A stretch of DNA of 64,000 nucleotides, taken from Acholoe squamosa (Eukaryota; Annelida; Polychaeta; Phyllodocida; Polynoidae). Both the position numbers and the translations under genes were made by a program. Below, piece after piece: positions 11,241 to 23,800 of the stretch. Numbering within the stretch: position 1 is the first letter of the stretch; every line of letters begins with the position of its first letter. The notes under the pieces are model-generated. The model had not been told where the DNA came from. It did no database searches and saw only the letters and a list, made by a program, of their open reading frames with translations. The DNA is taken from contig OX439045.1 in the NCBI GenBank assembly GCA_949317995.1, positions 45,961,693-46,025,692 of the forward strand, in the 5' to 3' direction.

Positions 11241-12440
11241 GTGTGGGGGATGGAATTGGTTTTTCATTTGATACATGTTAGATTCACATTTGTTACTTTG
11301 AAGAATAAGGGAGGGGAGGGCAGCTGGTATAGCATTGGGGTATGGGGAGGAGGGATGAAATATGGACAAAGGTGAGGATTTGATGGCCTGGGTACGCAGA
11401 GAGGAGGTAGATAGGGGGAGGGGTGGTCAAAGGTGTTTAATTCCCCCTTTGAAGTATTTGACATAGGAACTATGAATAGGCATGGTGTACATTAGGCTGT
11501 GGGCGTTTTATTACATTGTGAAACAATACCTGGGGAATGAAGGTGTTGTATTCGGAATTCCATTAGCTTAATGGGGTTATTTCTGACTCTAGGTATGGCT
11601 TTGGCTTGCATGGGTATGTGGGGAGGAGGAAGAGTTGTTAATCTACCGTTCGAAGTACTATTGGACGTCAGGGCAATGAATAGTAATAGGGGATGGGTTT
11701 AAATGGTGTATAGTAGTCTCAGGTGTACTAGCGTGTGTAAAACAATACTCAGGGATCAAGGTTACATGTTCACAGGGAATAAAGAGAGACATAGATGAAG
11801 GAATCCATTTCAATGGTAGGGGGGAGGCAAGCTCCATATATATGGTGTTACATATAGGGTAATGGGGATGTGGTATTAAGGGGCACAGGAGGAGGGGGTC
11901 ATGGACAGGTGGACTGGTGATAGTGTTACAACGTCTGTAATTGGGGGAGCAAGGTGTTGTTTACACACTAACATGGTCTAAATATAAGAGGGGGAAGCAT
12001 CCTGGGATCAATGTATTGTATTTAAAATTACATTAACTGAAAGGGGTTTGTTTTATTGGTGTGGGAGTCAGAGGCCTGAAATAGATCAATGACGCATACA
12101 CATCTGTGTAGAGGGTATTATCAATTAAAAGCATGGTAGTTTGGCCATACCACAGGTATCTTACTACAGGAATGGAGGGAAAGAGGAAAGGTCGAAATAA
12201 TAGGTAGCTTTGGAGGATAGCTTACATGGGGGATAGGATATGTAGTTTTGGAGGATAGGTTATACGGAGGAGGATAGGATACAAAGGATAGGTGGAGGAG
12301 GAAAAAGAGGAGGAGGAAAAGGAGGAGGAGGATAGGATCAGGATATAGAATTACCAGGATATCCTTTACTGTAGTTAGGTGGTTATACTCAACCTAAATG
12401 TTCTCAATCGAGTTGAAGACCGTTTCTATCAATTGGATAG
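11241..12440. other. G-rich non-coding stretch with degenerate repeats
   Basis: The sequence is rich in GGGGAGG and TTGTATT-type words reminiscent of decayed satellite units. It ends in purine-rich GGAGGAGGATAGGATA repeats at 12205-12345. No gene recognised. Confidence 0.55.
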
Positions 12441-12711
12441 CAGGGTGGAGGAGTGTAGTGACCATCCAGGTTGGGAGGGGGGTTTAGGGTCAGACTAGGG
12501 GAAGCATAAAGAATGATTGACAGCCACCACATGAGCAAAGGGGTGTGGCCTAAATTGTATTGTACCAGTGTGTCTATATATGTGAATGAGAATAAAGATT
12601 CTAGAGAGTTGACTGGAACCTGTTGTAGTGTGCACTCCTTTCTATACTCATATGACACTTTCCCATCTCTAATTATCTCTCTTATGTTGGCAAAAGCTCC
12701 TCATTACATCT
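12441..12711. repeat. Duplicated segment, copy B
   Basis: Direct copy of 9959-10231 with a few dozen differences and one short length difference. See copy A. Confidence 0.92.
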
Positions 12712-14829
12712 CTTCATGCTGTTCTAGTGGTACTTACATTTTCCATAGACACTGTCAGGACACTGACTATGTTAACTGCAGTTAGTCAATCAATGATGGC
12801 GGATGATAGGTATATCATGTTTAAATGTATTCTTTTGTTTTGTGATCTAAATACTTGATGGGCAGATATGAGTAGCGGCACAATTATAGTTAGGGTGTGT
12901 GTGCTTATGTAGAAAGTGACTGGGCTTTCTAAATCAATGGAATTTGAGAGAAATCAGCCTGAAGAATAATTTGGTGACCATACTAACTCTAAGTGAATGA
13001 CTATGCTAACTGTTATCTGCGTTAGAGACCTTGACTACACTTACTGACAAAAAAGGTGACTTTGCTAACTCAGTATTCTTTCTGGTTGCTTAATTACAGT
13101 GATAAAAAGTCTACATTGAAACCTTTTTGTGTGCAGAGACTAATGATTCATTTCAAAGGATAGTGCAACATTCAATCCGCCACCATACCTATCAAAGCTT
13201 CTCCATAAGAATGTAAATATTAGAAGTTCTACAGGAAAGCTGAAGGTTAATTCAAAACTTCCTACCATCAGGCCCCCCGTGATGGTGGGAAAATCCAGCC
13301 CTGTTGCTTCATCTGATGGTAGTGTGTTACTCCCTGGCATTGAAACAGACAGTACCATTGATTTAGTTGCTGGTAGTCTGAGCCCTGCATAGACCTGTCA
13401 CAAAAAACATACTGTGCACAGTACCAGGCCTATTGCAAGAGGCACAAAATAAATCAATAGCTGTGGAACACTCCTCTTTAAGGGCATAAACAATCATTCC
13501 CCTTTATTCTATGAACTATTTATAGTGTGTACTGCCCCTCCCCTAGGAAGGTAGGATGAATCACTTGATATAATATAATTAGTGGCTTTTGAGTAGAGCA
13601 ATGGTAATAATACAAACAGCTAGCTAGTCCTGTGTTCAGCCACTATGCATTCCTTTTCCTACCATCAGCACAATGCCCTCCTGACCAGGTTCAATTTCCC
13701 AGACATTTCCATCAGTTGAATTCCTATAGACTCAAGATTTAGTAGTTACCCTAGTCATGATAGTTAGTTTAGTCCCAACCATATGACCTCTGTTATGGAA
13801 TACTTTTTATCAATTGTACTTCAAGGTGTGCTGCCATGAAACTTTATAGACCCTACACTGTACAAGTTACATTAGCATCATAAATGCACATCAGGAAAGC
13901 ACCCTGAATGCCTTTTTTAAACTAATATCCGAATTCTGCTCTTGAGCAAAAACAGAGTTTGTATCATCCTAGCTTTGCAGTTAGTATTGTACTTACCATT
14001 ATATATATATATATACACTGAGTTAGGGTAGTCATGTGGATATTTTATCCATTGATTACTGCTTCTCTAGACCACTACAGCCTCTGGTAATGTGCCCATA
14101 ATTTTATGTATGACTATACCTCTAATCACACAGCTTTTCAGCTCATAACCCCAAGTAAATACAGAGATATCACATCCCTTGTTTTGCTTACAAACTTTGC
14201 AGTGATCTCCAAAACTCCATGTGTCCTGACAGTGATAGATTCATGTCTGATGATACATGAAATATAGAATAATTTCTTAACAGAGACCAGCAGATTCTAG
14301 GTTATGCAGGAACATCACGTACAGCGAGGCAGTAGGAAATTGATGAAAGCAGTTCATACAAAACCGCCTTTCTTACTGTCACCTGGATGTGCATAACACT
14401 ATTCAGAACAGAAACGAAACGTGGAAAGCACAAGTAATGATGTTGTCTTGCCCTGAATATGATGTAGCAATGTTATAAAACCTTGGTACATAATTGCATC
14501 AGAAAGTGTTACATTCGTTTTATAATTGGGAAATGGAAGAAGTTAGATACTGCCTTCATGCTTCCCCTTTTCAATAATATGGCTCGTTCAGTGGTCATAT
14601 ATATACACGGCAATGGGAATATAGCACGATTCAACATAACGAAATCCATATAAAGCCTGGTCCTGCAACCTGCACTATACACGGCCATCCATTGATCCGA
14701 ATTCCTTAGCTGACAGATATTCAAAGTTTGCTCTTTTCCTGGCAGTATCATGCAAAACTGTTACTGTCATCAAGGTTTCCCCTTCTATATCACGCTAGGA
14801 AGATTTTTAATTTAGGATGGGTATATGTT
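12712..14829. other. No gene recognised
   Basis: Contains loose repeats of the phrase GACTNTGCTAACT between 12750 and 13075 and a short AT run at 14000-14015. Nothing else supported. Confidence 0.55.
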
Positions 14830-14958
14830 AAGGGCTGGCTCCACAGCGTCGGTCGGGTCCATTTGTTGATAATCCGACTAATTTTTACATAGCAAATGCA
14901 TGGAAAACCGTCGGATTAGCAGAAAATGGACCCGACAGACGCAGTGGAACCAGCCCTT
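14830..14958. mobile_element. MITE-like hairpin element
   Basis: 129 bp with inverted arms of about 49 bp. The right arm, read inward, is AAGGGCTGGTTCCACTGCG; the left differs at three of the first 35 bases. The flanks (TTA on the left, TCA on the right) would fit a decayed TWA or TTAA target duplication, as in PIF/Harbinger or piggyBac families. Family assignment is uncertain. Confidence 0.75.
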
Positions 14959-15549
14959 CAGCTAAACTAATTATTCTGATTTGGATTTTGTATATTACAG
15001 TAGTGTGAAACTGCAATTTGATTGACTTTTTTTCGATATTATTGAGTAGAATGACGTCAATGTGAAATAATTTTTCTCATTCAATTAATTGTTAATGGGA
15101 ATGTCAGTTAATTAATGTTGCATTCATAATCCTATTGCCTGATATTTAAGAAGGATTACATTTTCTGGGTATTTTTAAAAATTGGATTCGATTTCAAGGT
15201 GAATCGGGTGAACGGATTTTGCGGATTATTAATTAGTTATTGACAAGGAGTATTACGCTTAGACAAAAGTCACATGTTAAAATAATCATGACCTTTGCTC
15301 GAGGCACATGAGGATAAATGAGAGTACAATGTAAGCATATCAATGTAAAAAAAATAAGATTTCAATTAGTGCTTAACCAACCTGGTTGTTATTCAGAGAG
15401 CTTTTAGTTAAGCCAAACTATCAAATATGTGTGAAATATGGTTTACCGTTATTTTCCACAGGCAAAGTTGGTATTGTAGATGTAAAATATTGGGGTAGAT
15501 CAGATGTGGGCTATTTGGGAAATGGTGAAACATGTTCTGAAAACACACG

Positions 15550-16126
15550 AGGTGAGGCTCCACTACGCGATTTTTGCTGAAAATCGGAGCTATTCTCACA
15601 AAAGCAGACACAAACACAGATTATAGAATGGTATTTGTTATTATTTCAAGGTGTAAATAGAAGATTGAGAGAGCTTTTTGTTTATGTGGGGAAGGCTTTG
15701 TGTACAATCTCAAGCACATTTTTGTTGTCAAAAGATGTTTTTTGTTTACTAAATCAAGTTGACCTAATGTAAATATTGCAGACTTTCACACTGATGACTC
15801 TCTGCAACTCAATATCAGACAGGTTTGATTTTTACAGTACAAGACCCTGTGATCTGTGTGACTGCTGTGTTGTTATTTATATTTTGTTGTGTTGATGTTT
15901 ATATATTGAACTCCCACCCAATCACAGAGTCTATGTAGGTACAGGTTAGTTGGTAAATATGGCACACAAGGAGAGAGATCACCTATAAAATAATCCTGAA
16001 ATCTCATGTTTACAATTGTGAATCTCATGTTCACAATATAGGAATGTCAACACCCTATACCTTAGGCACTATAGGGATAAAATTAGGTGAGAATGTACCA
16101 AAAAATCGTGTAGTGGAGCCTCACCT
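15550..16126. mobile_element. Non-autonomous DNA transposon with 26-bp terminal inverted repeats
   Basis: AGGTGAGGCTCCACTACG at 15550 is repeated inverted at 16101-16126, with 25 of 26 bases matching. A weaker inner match (GTGAGAAT) extends the ends. The 577-bp body has no transposase. The TIR core GGCTCCACTACG resembles GGTTCCACTGCG of the 14830 element, so both may use related transposases. Confidence 0.8.
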
Positions 16127-17960
16127 ATAGTCACCCCAACAGCTCTGCGCTCAGAAGATCGGGTTAATGTCCCCACATTGTGGAATTCATTTTCTGTAGG
16201 AAGTCATATCTCTGACAAGAGAGTTAGTGTACGACCCGTAATAAGATATACTTAATATTAAATCAATTAATTTGAACACTGATAACCAGTCTTTTCCGTA
16301 TCCAATTACGCCACTGATTTTACACCCAACACAGTAAGATACTTTTAAGACTCCCCGAGGCAATAAGTGAAAATCAACTCGATTCGCGAATGAATCTCAT
16401 TTCACTTTATCTCCTTCACCTCCACGTCAAAATGCAATTCTAATTAACACGAAGTAAAAAGGCGTGATCGTCCTAATTATGAAACTAATTCTCATCATTT
16501 ATCATGCTGTGCCTATTGTTACATAGCAACTCAGGAAGACATATTTCCATCATTACCACCGAGAAAATCACCAATGTTTTTTTGAAGGAATCCTCAAACT
16601 TTTTTCCAGTGCACCGAGATTAAGAATAAGTTCTATGAGTAAGATCTCGGGAAGACCAAGAATCTGATTAAAATAACATGGAATGACAAAAATAGCTCTT
16701 CTGGTGACGTCATTTTGTCAGAGGAACTCTCTTTTTCCCCGAGTGGAAACAATTTTGAGGTGGCCGAGGTGTCTGAGACTTTGTCTTTGATTGATGCAAC
16801 ATAAAAAGTAGAGCGCGGGAAGTGATTGACCTTTCAGAGATTTTTGCTCTTTGAAGTTAGCTGCCTCACAGGTAATATGCCATTCCGGGCTAGACCACAC
16901 CTGCGGGTAGTAGTGTCAGCCACAAAACCAAAGTAAACATTCATTTCAAGCTATGCTCTGCAAAAGCAACCCGGACAGAACGGTACTCAAACACTGGTCA
17001 TTTTTGTCGAGGGCGTCTTCCGCTCCAGCATTCCCTAGATTCCGGCCGAGGAATTCAATTTGGTTTTTATCACCCCGTAGCTATTGCAACAGGCAAAGGT
17101 CAAGTTGGAGTGCTAAGACAACACAACAATCAAGACAACCACGTCTCGATTCGAATCTTACATTGAACAAGCAACAATAAATGAGATGCAATACTAATGC
17201 GATTTAAATTGATAGATCTATAGAAAAGTGTGTAGATTCAAATTGTGGATAAGATATCATTCCAGAACTCTGAAGTTATTTTTTTCTGGCTCTCGTTCCT
17301 TTTCATTGAATTCCTCAACAATGACCAGGCCACATACTGTCTCATGATCAATAATGAATTGAGCGTCGAGGTCTCATAAAATTATTAGCGTCAATCTATA
17401 ATAATCACCGGGGTATAGAGAAATAGTTATCCAACACTAGTTCAATGTAAAAGAAAATGAGCAGCATAATTTTGAAAAGGCAACAGGAAAAGGTTTGAAA
17501 ATGAATTCTATGGAAGTTGTGAATAATAATAAACTGGGGTGAATCAAAGTGGGACGTGTGCTTTTCCGTCTGAAACATAGACAAACATGTTTGGCATTAT
17601 TGTAAATTTCTTATAGGAGAGGAAGTGTCTGATTACTTCCATCGGTGCTGAGACCGTGTTTATAAAGGGGGAAATCGGTAACCATAGAAACTAATAGACA
17701 TGCACTGGACACAGGCAAGTATGCCCGACATTTGTCCCTATGTTAGGGTAGGTTAACCTAAAGATGACCGTTCCTGTGCAGGCCTTCAAGGAGGGATTTG
17801 TAGTGGGTAATATCTCGGAGAGTTTTAGGTCCTAAGACCTCCAAAAGGCACTGAATGAAAGATAATTGATTAAGATTTTTCACCTGCTATATCTTGAAAA
17901 TCCATGTGTATAATATATATCTAGTTTATCACCCTTACTAAGAACATTCCATAAAGTTCA
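16127..17960. other. No gene recognised
   Basis: AT-rich unique sequence with a TGACGTCA palindrome at 16705-16712. No convincing coding frame. Confidence 0.55.
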
Positions 17961-17961
17961 T

Positions 17962-18530
17962 TTTCACCTTGAGATGACCACTTTGCCCCGTGAGACGACC
18001 ACTTGATACACAGCCTTTAAATGGGGCCATTTTCATAAAGCCATAATTTCAAAAATTGAATAAGTGTCTTACATAAATATACAATATAATGTTACTGTTG
18101 ATGGTGCTGTATTGTAATGAAAATGTACGTTTTGTAGCAGCTAAATTGGAAGGGATATTTCAGTAAAGATTATGTTCATCGTAGTTGCCATTCCCATCCA
18201 ATTAGAGGTAACCATCCTAGCCCTGCATTAAAAAGGCTCTGTTTTATGATTATCTATCAATATCCACCACAGTAACATTTTGCTTGACTTAGCATTTATG
18301 TTTTTGATGTCATATGGTTCCTTTGCATACTGCTCATAATAGGAAAACAGCAAAGTTTGAAACCCATGCATAGAGATATCATCTAGAGAATGCAATGTCC
18401 CAAGATATTATGGATATGAATCCTTTGATGTAATCCTACATAATCAGTGGTTTCTACTCAATTAAAGGCATAACTCTCTCTGTGAGTGCCGGTTGCCTCA
18501 AGGTGAAATGGTGGTCATCTCTAGGTGAAA
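17962..18530. mobile_element. Possible element bounded by 20-bp inverted repeats
   Basis: TTTCACCTTGAGATGACCAC (17962-17981) pairs with 18511-18530 with one mismatch. The right side carries a second half-copy (CTCAAGGTGAAA at 18497). GATGACCACTT and GACGACCACTT also repeat directly at the left. True ends and target duplication were not resolved. Confidence 0.4.
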
Positions 18531-20290
18531 TTGGCATACCTGGGAAAATGAGTTATAAACTGAAAGTATTTAACATTTTTGAACATTTGTTTATGTCATC
18601 ATTTACTTATGATATATATTTATGTTTATACCATGGTTATCACGTTCTTGAACGATTTTACGGTGCTGACAGCTGATAATGAAGTTTGAATAGTATGCGC
18701 TAATTGAACCCATGTTGACACTTGGATTGAAACGAGATGACAGCAAGTTAATTCGATATTAAAAAAACTATAGCAATAAGAGCTGAATGCGTATAGAGGA
18801 TGAATGTAGACAATCTATTCTATCACCTACCTTTAATTTGCCATGATTTGACCTGCATATGTAACAGGATTGAAGATAGAAAAATCGAATCGAGTGAAAT
18901 TTTCGCCATCATGTTGACTGTGTAGTGGACGGATTGGTTACCGCGGTGAGATATAAGTTGTCACGTTGGCATATGCTCTAAGAGTATTCTGGCCATCACA
19001 CGCACTGCTTACCAGTGGTTCTACTATGAAAATGCCCCTCGGACACACGTTGATGTAATATTTTGTGTCCAGGCATTCTGGTCGTCTCGCCGAGAAACCA
19101 GGATGGGGGAGGACGGATTAGGACGACTTGCAACAAATAACATTGATTGAGAAGACAGGATACACAGCCTGCAATCATCCTGACCTTGGCAATAATTTCC
19201 CATGTGCACCTCCCCCCTAACATCTCTAGTTTGTGCATTTAGCTGGCTGTCAATATTGTAACTGGTTATAAGTGAATTACCCCATATCAATTCCATGGAA
19301 TTTACCCGGACGGATATACTTATATCCGCCAGACAACTAGAGCGGTATCTGGGTTTTGCTTGTCTACCTTTGGCAATTAGCGAACTATTAATTATATCCC
19401 GGGAGCGCTATTCTAGGTACCTTTGCTCTATCTATTTCTCCAAGGTGGCGGTGAATAGACAAAAGGAGAAGGGCACTCCTATCATAATTAGGTTCCTTCC
19501 TCAATTGTTTCCAAATTTATTTAGTGGTATGCTATAAACAGAACAAAGTCCCTTGCGTTCATTCTTCATTCAGAACGTCTGGTTAATTTTGACATCCCCC
19601 TAATCGACTTTTCTTTTGTTAAAGGTCGTTAATTGTGGCAGCCCAAAGGTCAATCTTGGGGAATCCCTCTCATCTTTTTCCGGGTCAGGATTGGAGTTAT
19701 TTTCTGCCCAAAGGGATGACAAAATATCTGCAGACACACAGATAAAGCCAATGAGAGGAGGGAGGGGTGGCCCACCAGAGGAAGTGGATGTGTTCCATTT
19801 GAAATGTCAACGCTGGAGATCCTAATTAACAACACTTACTCCGACGGAGAAATGCTTCAAGACAATGTAGCCAATTATCAAGGCAGTAGTTAGAAGAACC
19901 TTTCCGTTGGCAGTCTGAAAAAAGGGGACCTGAGTTGGGAGCAAGTTGGGAGGTGGCGGGAAATGGGACGGTGAGGACGGGGGGGAGCGGAATAAGATAA
20001 GGGATAGAGCTTAAGGCTGACAGACCGGAATGCCACATTGGCTTAAAATCTCGCCATTTTTTCCAAATACTTTTTTCAAAGCTACAGCATGTTCAACTTC
20101 CACGCTCATCGATATTGGCTTTTTTTTTAATTTAGATCTGGTTTGTTTGAGGTTTTTATATCCCAATCCCCTTGGCCACAGCAAGGAAGTGGTCGCCATA
20201 CTTTTTGAGCTAGCCCCCACGTCCCTCCTCTCAAGAGCCTCTCCCACATTCCCTCCCAGCCAAGAACATCGCTGACGAAAGTGGTTGGCC
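18531..20290. other. Upstream region of the receptor gene
   Basis: No gene recognised. A 14-bp palindrome, AATTCCATGGAATT, lies at 19289-19302, and a CGGATATA / TATATCCG hairpin lies at about 19312-19330. Base composition turns more GC-rich from about 19.6 kb towards the promoter. Confidence 0.5.
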
Positions 20291-20302
20291 TAGGTGGCGC
20301 TG
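20291..20302 (+). promoter_or_regulatory. CTCF-like site next to the promoter
   Basis: TAGGTGGCGCTG matches the core shared by insect and vertebrate CTCF sites (AGRKGGCRS). It lies about 55 bases upstream of the TATA-like box. Motif match by eye only. Confidence 0.4.
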
Positions 20303-20348
20303 CGAGCGCTCCGTTGGGCGCGTGCGCAGTGGAGGCTGGGCCACCGAC

Positions 20349-20356
20349 TATAAGTA
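20349..20356 (+). promoter_or_regulatory. Putative TATA box of the receptor gene
   Basis: TATAAGTA lies 471 bases upstream of the start codon, at the edge where the sequence turns from intergenic to a CA-rich leader. If functional, transcription would start about 25-30 bases downstream, near 20380. This is inferred from motif and position; upstream untranslated exons are possible. Confidence 0.4.
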
Positions 20357-20379
20357 GTATTGATGGATCGAGCTTCTGC

Positions 20380-20819
20380 AGTACCTGACCGTGCTTCGCA
20401 GTGTTCATTGGGCTCCCCCCTACTGGCTGTAGACTGCCTGCCTGCTAGCAGCGACCACAATTATTACGGACGCAGCTGCGACAAGCACCAGCTCGTCACG
20501 CCACAATAACACATTGCCTATAAGCACACTATGCCAGTGTCATCCTGCTCAAGCTAACACAGTAGCTAACGACTACTCTGAGTGAGTGAGTACCCCCAGT
20601 ATATCAACAACACCAGGCACATACAGTATCTACACATACAACCACCAGGAGGTGTTCCATCAACCACCACGTGACAACCACCAGGCTTGGAGTTACTCTT
20701 TACCCGTGCAGAAGGAAGTAGTCAGCTGCTCCCTCACAACAAGGGTACCTTCACCCAGCGAGACCCCATATTTACCATAATACCCTGTGAGAACTACCAA
20801 TACTACCGACTACAGCACC
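20380..20819 (+). other. Probable 5' untranslated leader of the receptor gene
   Basis: About 440 bases of CA- and ACCACC-rich sequence lie between the putative start site and the ATG. It contains a short upstream ORF (ATG at 20531, eight codons, stop at 20555-20557) that could reduce translation. No splice sites need to be assumed. The upstream boundary is a guess from the TATA-like box. Confidence 0.4.
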
Positions 20820-20883
20820 ATGTGTCAACTATTCGTATGGATTGTTCTCTCCACCCTGGCAGCAGCACAGGTGTCAGCGCAAG
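20820..20883 (+). CDS. Coding exon 1: signal peptide
   Basis: The ATG follows CACC, a good Kozak-like context. It opens 21 codons with a hydrophobic core (MCQLFVWIVLSTLAAAQVSAQ), a typical signal peptide likely cleaved near the small residues of VSA-Q. The exon ends in AAG followed by GTGAGT, a strong 5' splice site, leaving one base of codon 22 (phase 1). That base joins CT from exon 2 to give Ala22. This is the only ATG nearby whose frame ends at a phase-1 donor compatible with exon 2. The assignment rests on that splice logic and the signal peptide; a transcript would confirm it. Confidence 0.8.
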
Positions 20884-23800
20884 GTGAGTACAAGTGCATT
20901 CCACCGAGGCCTTGAGCCGGTTCCTCCTGTACCTTACCCCTGTCTCTGAGGTGCTGCTTAGGTGTAGGCGGGCAGGGCTGGCAGTAGGGGTGCTTCTTCC
21001 TCCTACAGGGGGTTGCCTCCAGGCGTAGTGGCTGCCAACAACCTTGTCTAACATCATTGTAATTCCCATCATATTCTACACGCTCCGCCGCCAAGCGGGA
21101 ACGAGTATGGATTGGAGGAGGGAAAAAATGACTCCCCACGGCAGACATGTAAAACTCTAATCGCGTACGCCATGCCTCACCGACCCAGCACCCCCTAGAG
21201 ATTGGTTTAGACGCTGCAACAATTTGTTTACAATGCTCAAAAAGTCAATATCCACGTAGACATGAAAGGGACAACCTGCCTCTTTTCTCTGTTGTCTGTT
21301 CATAAAATAGACAGGGCATTGAAGGCCTTTAGGCTATGGCAAGCAGGAGTCTTCGGGGAGTAGTCCAGTGGAGAGGGCGGGTGGGCAGCTAGTCAATAAC
21401 CTCATATAGGGGATAATTACCCCACCAGTTATGTCACTGTGGTAATTTCCAACCCAATAATTGAATTAGTAATCTATGGTTATCTTGCTCAAATATTTAT
21501 ACTCCTGATTACCCTTGGGAAATGATGGAAAGGGTGATGGGACTGACGCGAATAGGTTCCCATTTTCAGGTATGCCTAATGTGCCCAACTCATGCATGTA
21601 TATATATGTTATGTACATAGTAGATTTCTTTGTATGTATATACCACATTGTGATATTGGGCATTGGTCTTGGTTTGTGCTAAGCATGAGATGAATGGAGA
21701 AATGGGAGGGGGAGGGGGGCTTCGACGCCAAAGCTGTATCGGCGGAGGTTGGACCTGCGTAGGATCACCGATAATTGAGCGGCGGCGACTTTGATGTGGG
21801 AGCGGGTCGGTGCTGCTACCGGAGCGGCCAGGTGGTGCCTCGGGCGTCGGAGATCTACACAAGAGGGAGGGGGTGACTTAGGGAGGTTGGGGGAGAGGCC
21901 AGTGTTGACTTAGAGTGGCCAACCAACTGCTCGACCCAGCTCTATCTAAGGCACTTCCATGCCTGAATGGCTGGACGTGCAGTCCGAGACTGCATATAAC
22001 CCCCAGGGCCTATCATCCCCAGTGGGCCAAGCGGATTGGCGATAATGGATAGTCGTGGTTGTGTTAAACCATATAGATACTGACCTCAGCCCACACGCCA
22101 ACGTCTGGGTATCGATATTTGGTCAGCTACGATAGTGATGGTGTTGGTCCTGTAGCCACAGTCCCCCACACCAACTCGGGTGAGCAGCTCTGAACTGCTC
22201 CCCCTTCTGCCGAGACCAAGGCTAATCCCATGATGTATCTCCTCCTCTAGCCAAGATCACATTCTGGAACTGCTGCCTTCAGAGCACAGCAGATATTTTT
22301 GTTTTGGAGTGAGCTAGAGAGAGGAGAAGGGAGCTAGTAAGGGGGGTCTGATCTCTCTCCTCTGGTCGTTTTTCCCCAGCTCCAAGCCCCCATTGCACAG
22401 ATAACAACTATGTGAGCTGCTCCGCCGAGCAGCTCCTCCCATGCTCTAATAATGAGGTATTGATTCTAGGGGAAGTGACGAATAAAAAGGGGCATTTCTA
22501 ATTTGGATAGGAACAGGGTTTAGACGCCGAGTCCCATGTCGTAGTATCAGTAGAATCAGCCATCGCCAGCCCCTTCGCACCTCCACTGCTTCGTATTGAC
22601 ATTGAGCGGCGTGAGTAGTACATGGAGGCGTGCCCCTTTTGTAGGCGACCTGAGACCTGGGTGACATTTAAAACAAGGTGTTCCCACTGTCAATACAAGT
22701 AAAGCTTTCAACTCACATTCCCTTCCGCTTCAACAAATAATTCAAAAACAGCTTACGTTGGGAAATAGAAAAAAAAGTCGCGCAACTTGAGATGGGAGAG
22801 GCAGAGTGATGGTTTGAATTCGGGCAGAGTCCATGAGAAGCCTCTATTAAGCGGCTAACATGGGAAAGGTGCCTGTGCTGTCCACAGGCATTGATCGTTG
22901 GATCTTGTGGCGCAAGGCTGATCGCGTATCGGTCTCTCCTGAGAGGTCTGGCCGGACCTGGACTAACAAGCCTGTAAGAGGGGTCTACAGTCGGGTGCTC
23001 AGGTCACACTGCACCAGGCTGTCAGTGTGGCTAAGGAAGAGCCAAACCCCCACCCTCTTCCACTCTTCCACCCTGATCCCACGCCAGGGAGCCCACATTA
23101 TGTGCAGAGTGGCCTAATGGTGCTCGCTAGGTCGGCGCCACGAGTCAAAGGCTCTCACGCCGGTCATATAATAACACCAGATGAAGGGGTTGGACAGAGA
23201 AAGGCGGCTTGCCGCTTGAAGGGATGCGCATGGCAGCTTCAGCATGCTTAAGGGAGAGTATGATCACGATGGTATCGTGTGTACAGTGCTGGCTCTGGGG
23301 AGCGGTTGGCGTTTTACCTCAATAGAATGGCTGTATGGATAGGGTGGTGCAGGGAGGGAAGGGGGTTAAGTAGGGAGGGTTTATAGTGGTATCTACCAGT
23401 ACAGGTAGGTTTCATCAGTCCATCATGACCTATTCCCCCCCTGTAACCCCATTACTTATATCAATGCAAACCCCAATCCACAAACCCAGCCTCCTTAAAC
23501 CCCTGATCCCACTGACGGATCTCAAGCTGCTGCGCCTCCTAACATTGTTTGGCGGTACCAATGACCCCCCCCCCCCACTTCCCACATACACGCACACTCC
23601 TCTCTCCAATCATGAGGCCTGAATCACCGGGTCTAAACACACAGTGCTCAGACTAGCGGTAAACTTTGCAAACTGAGATGAGAAAGTGCACCGGGTCACG
23701 CCCCCTTTGATCAGTGACCCTCTCTTGTTTAAGGCACATGCGCAGAACACACGTGGTGTAATACATCACGTGACCACGTCTGGAAAATGCGGTCTCGCAC

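Noticed and set aside
22890-22960. tRNA-like A-box phrase TTGTGGCGCAAGG
   Set aside because: No B box at the right distance and no paired stems. Similar weak tRNA-like fragments at 46225 and 48078 were rejected for the same reason.
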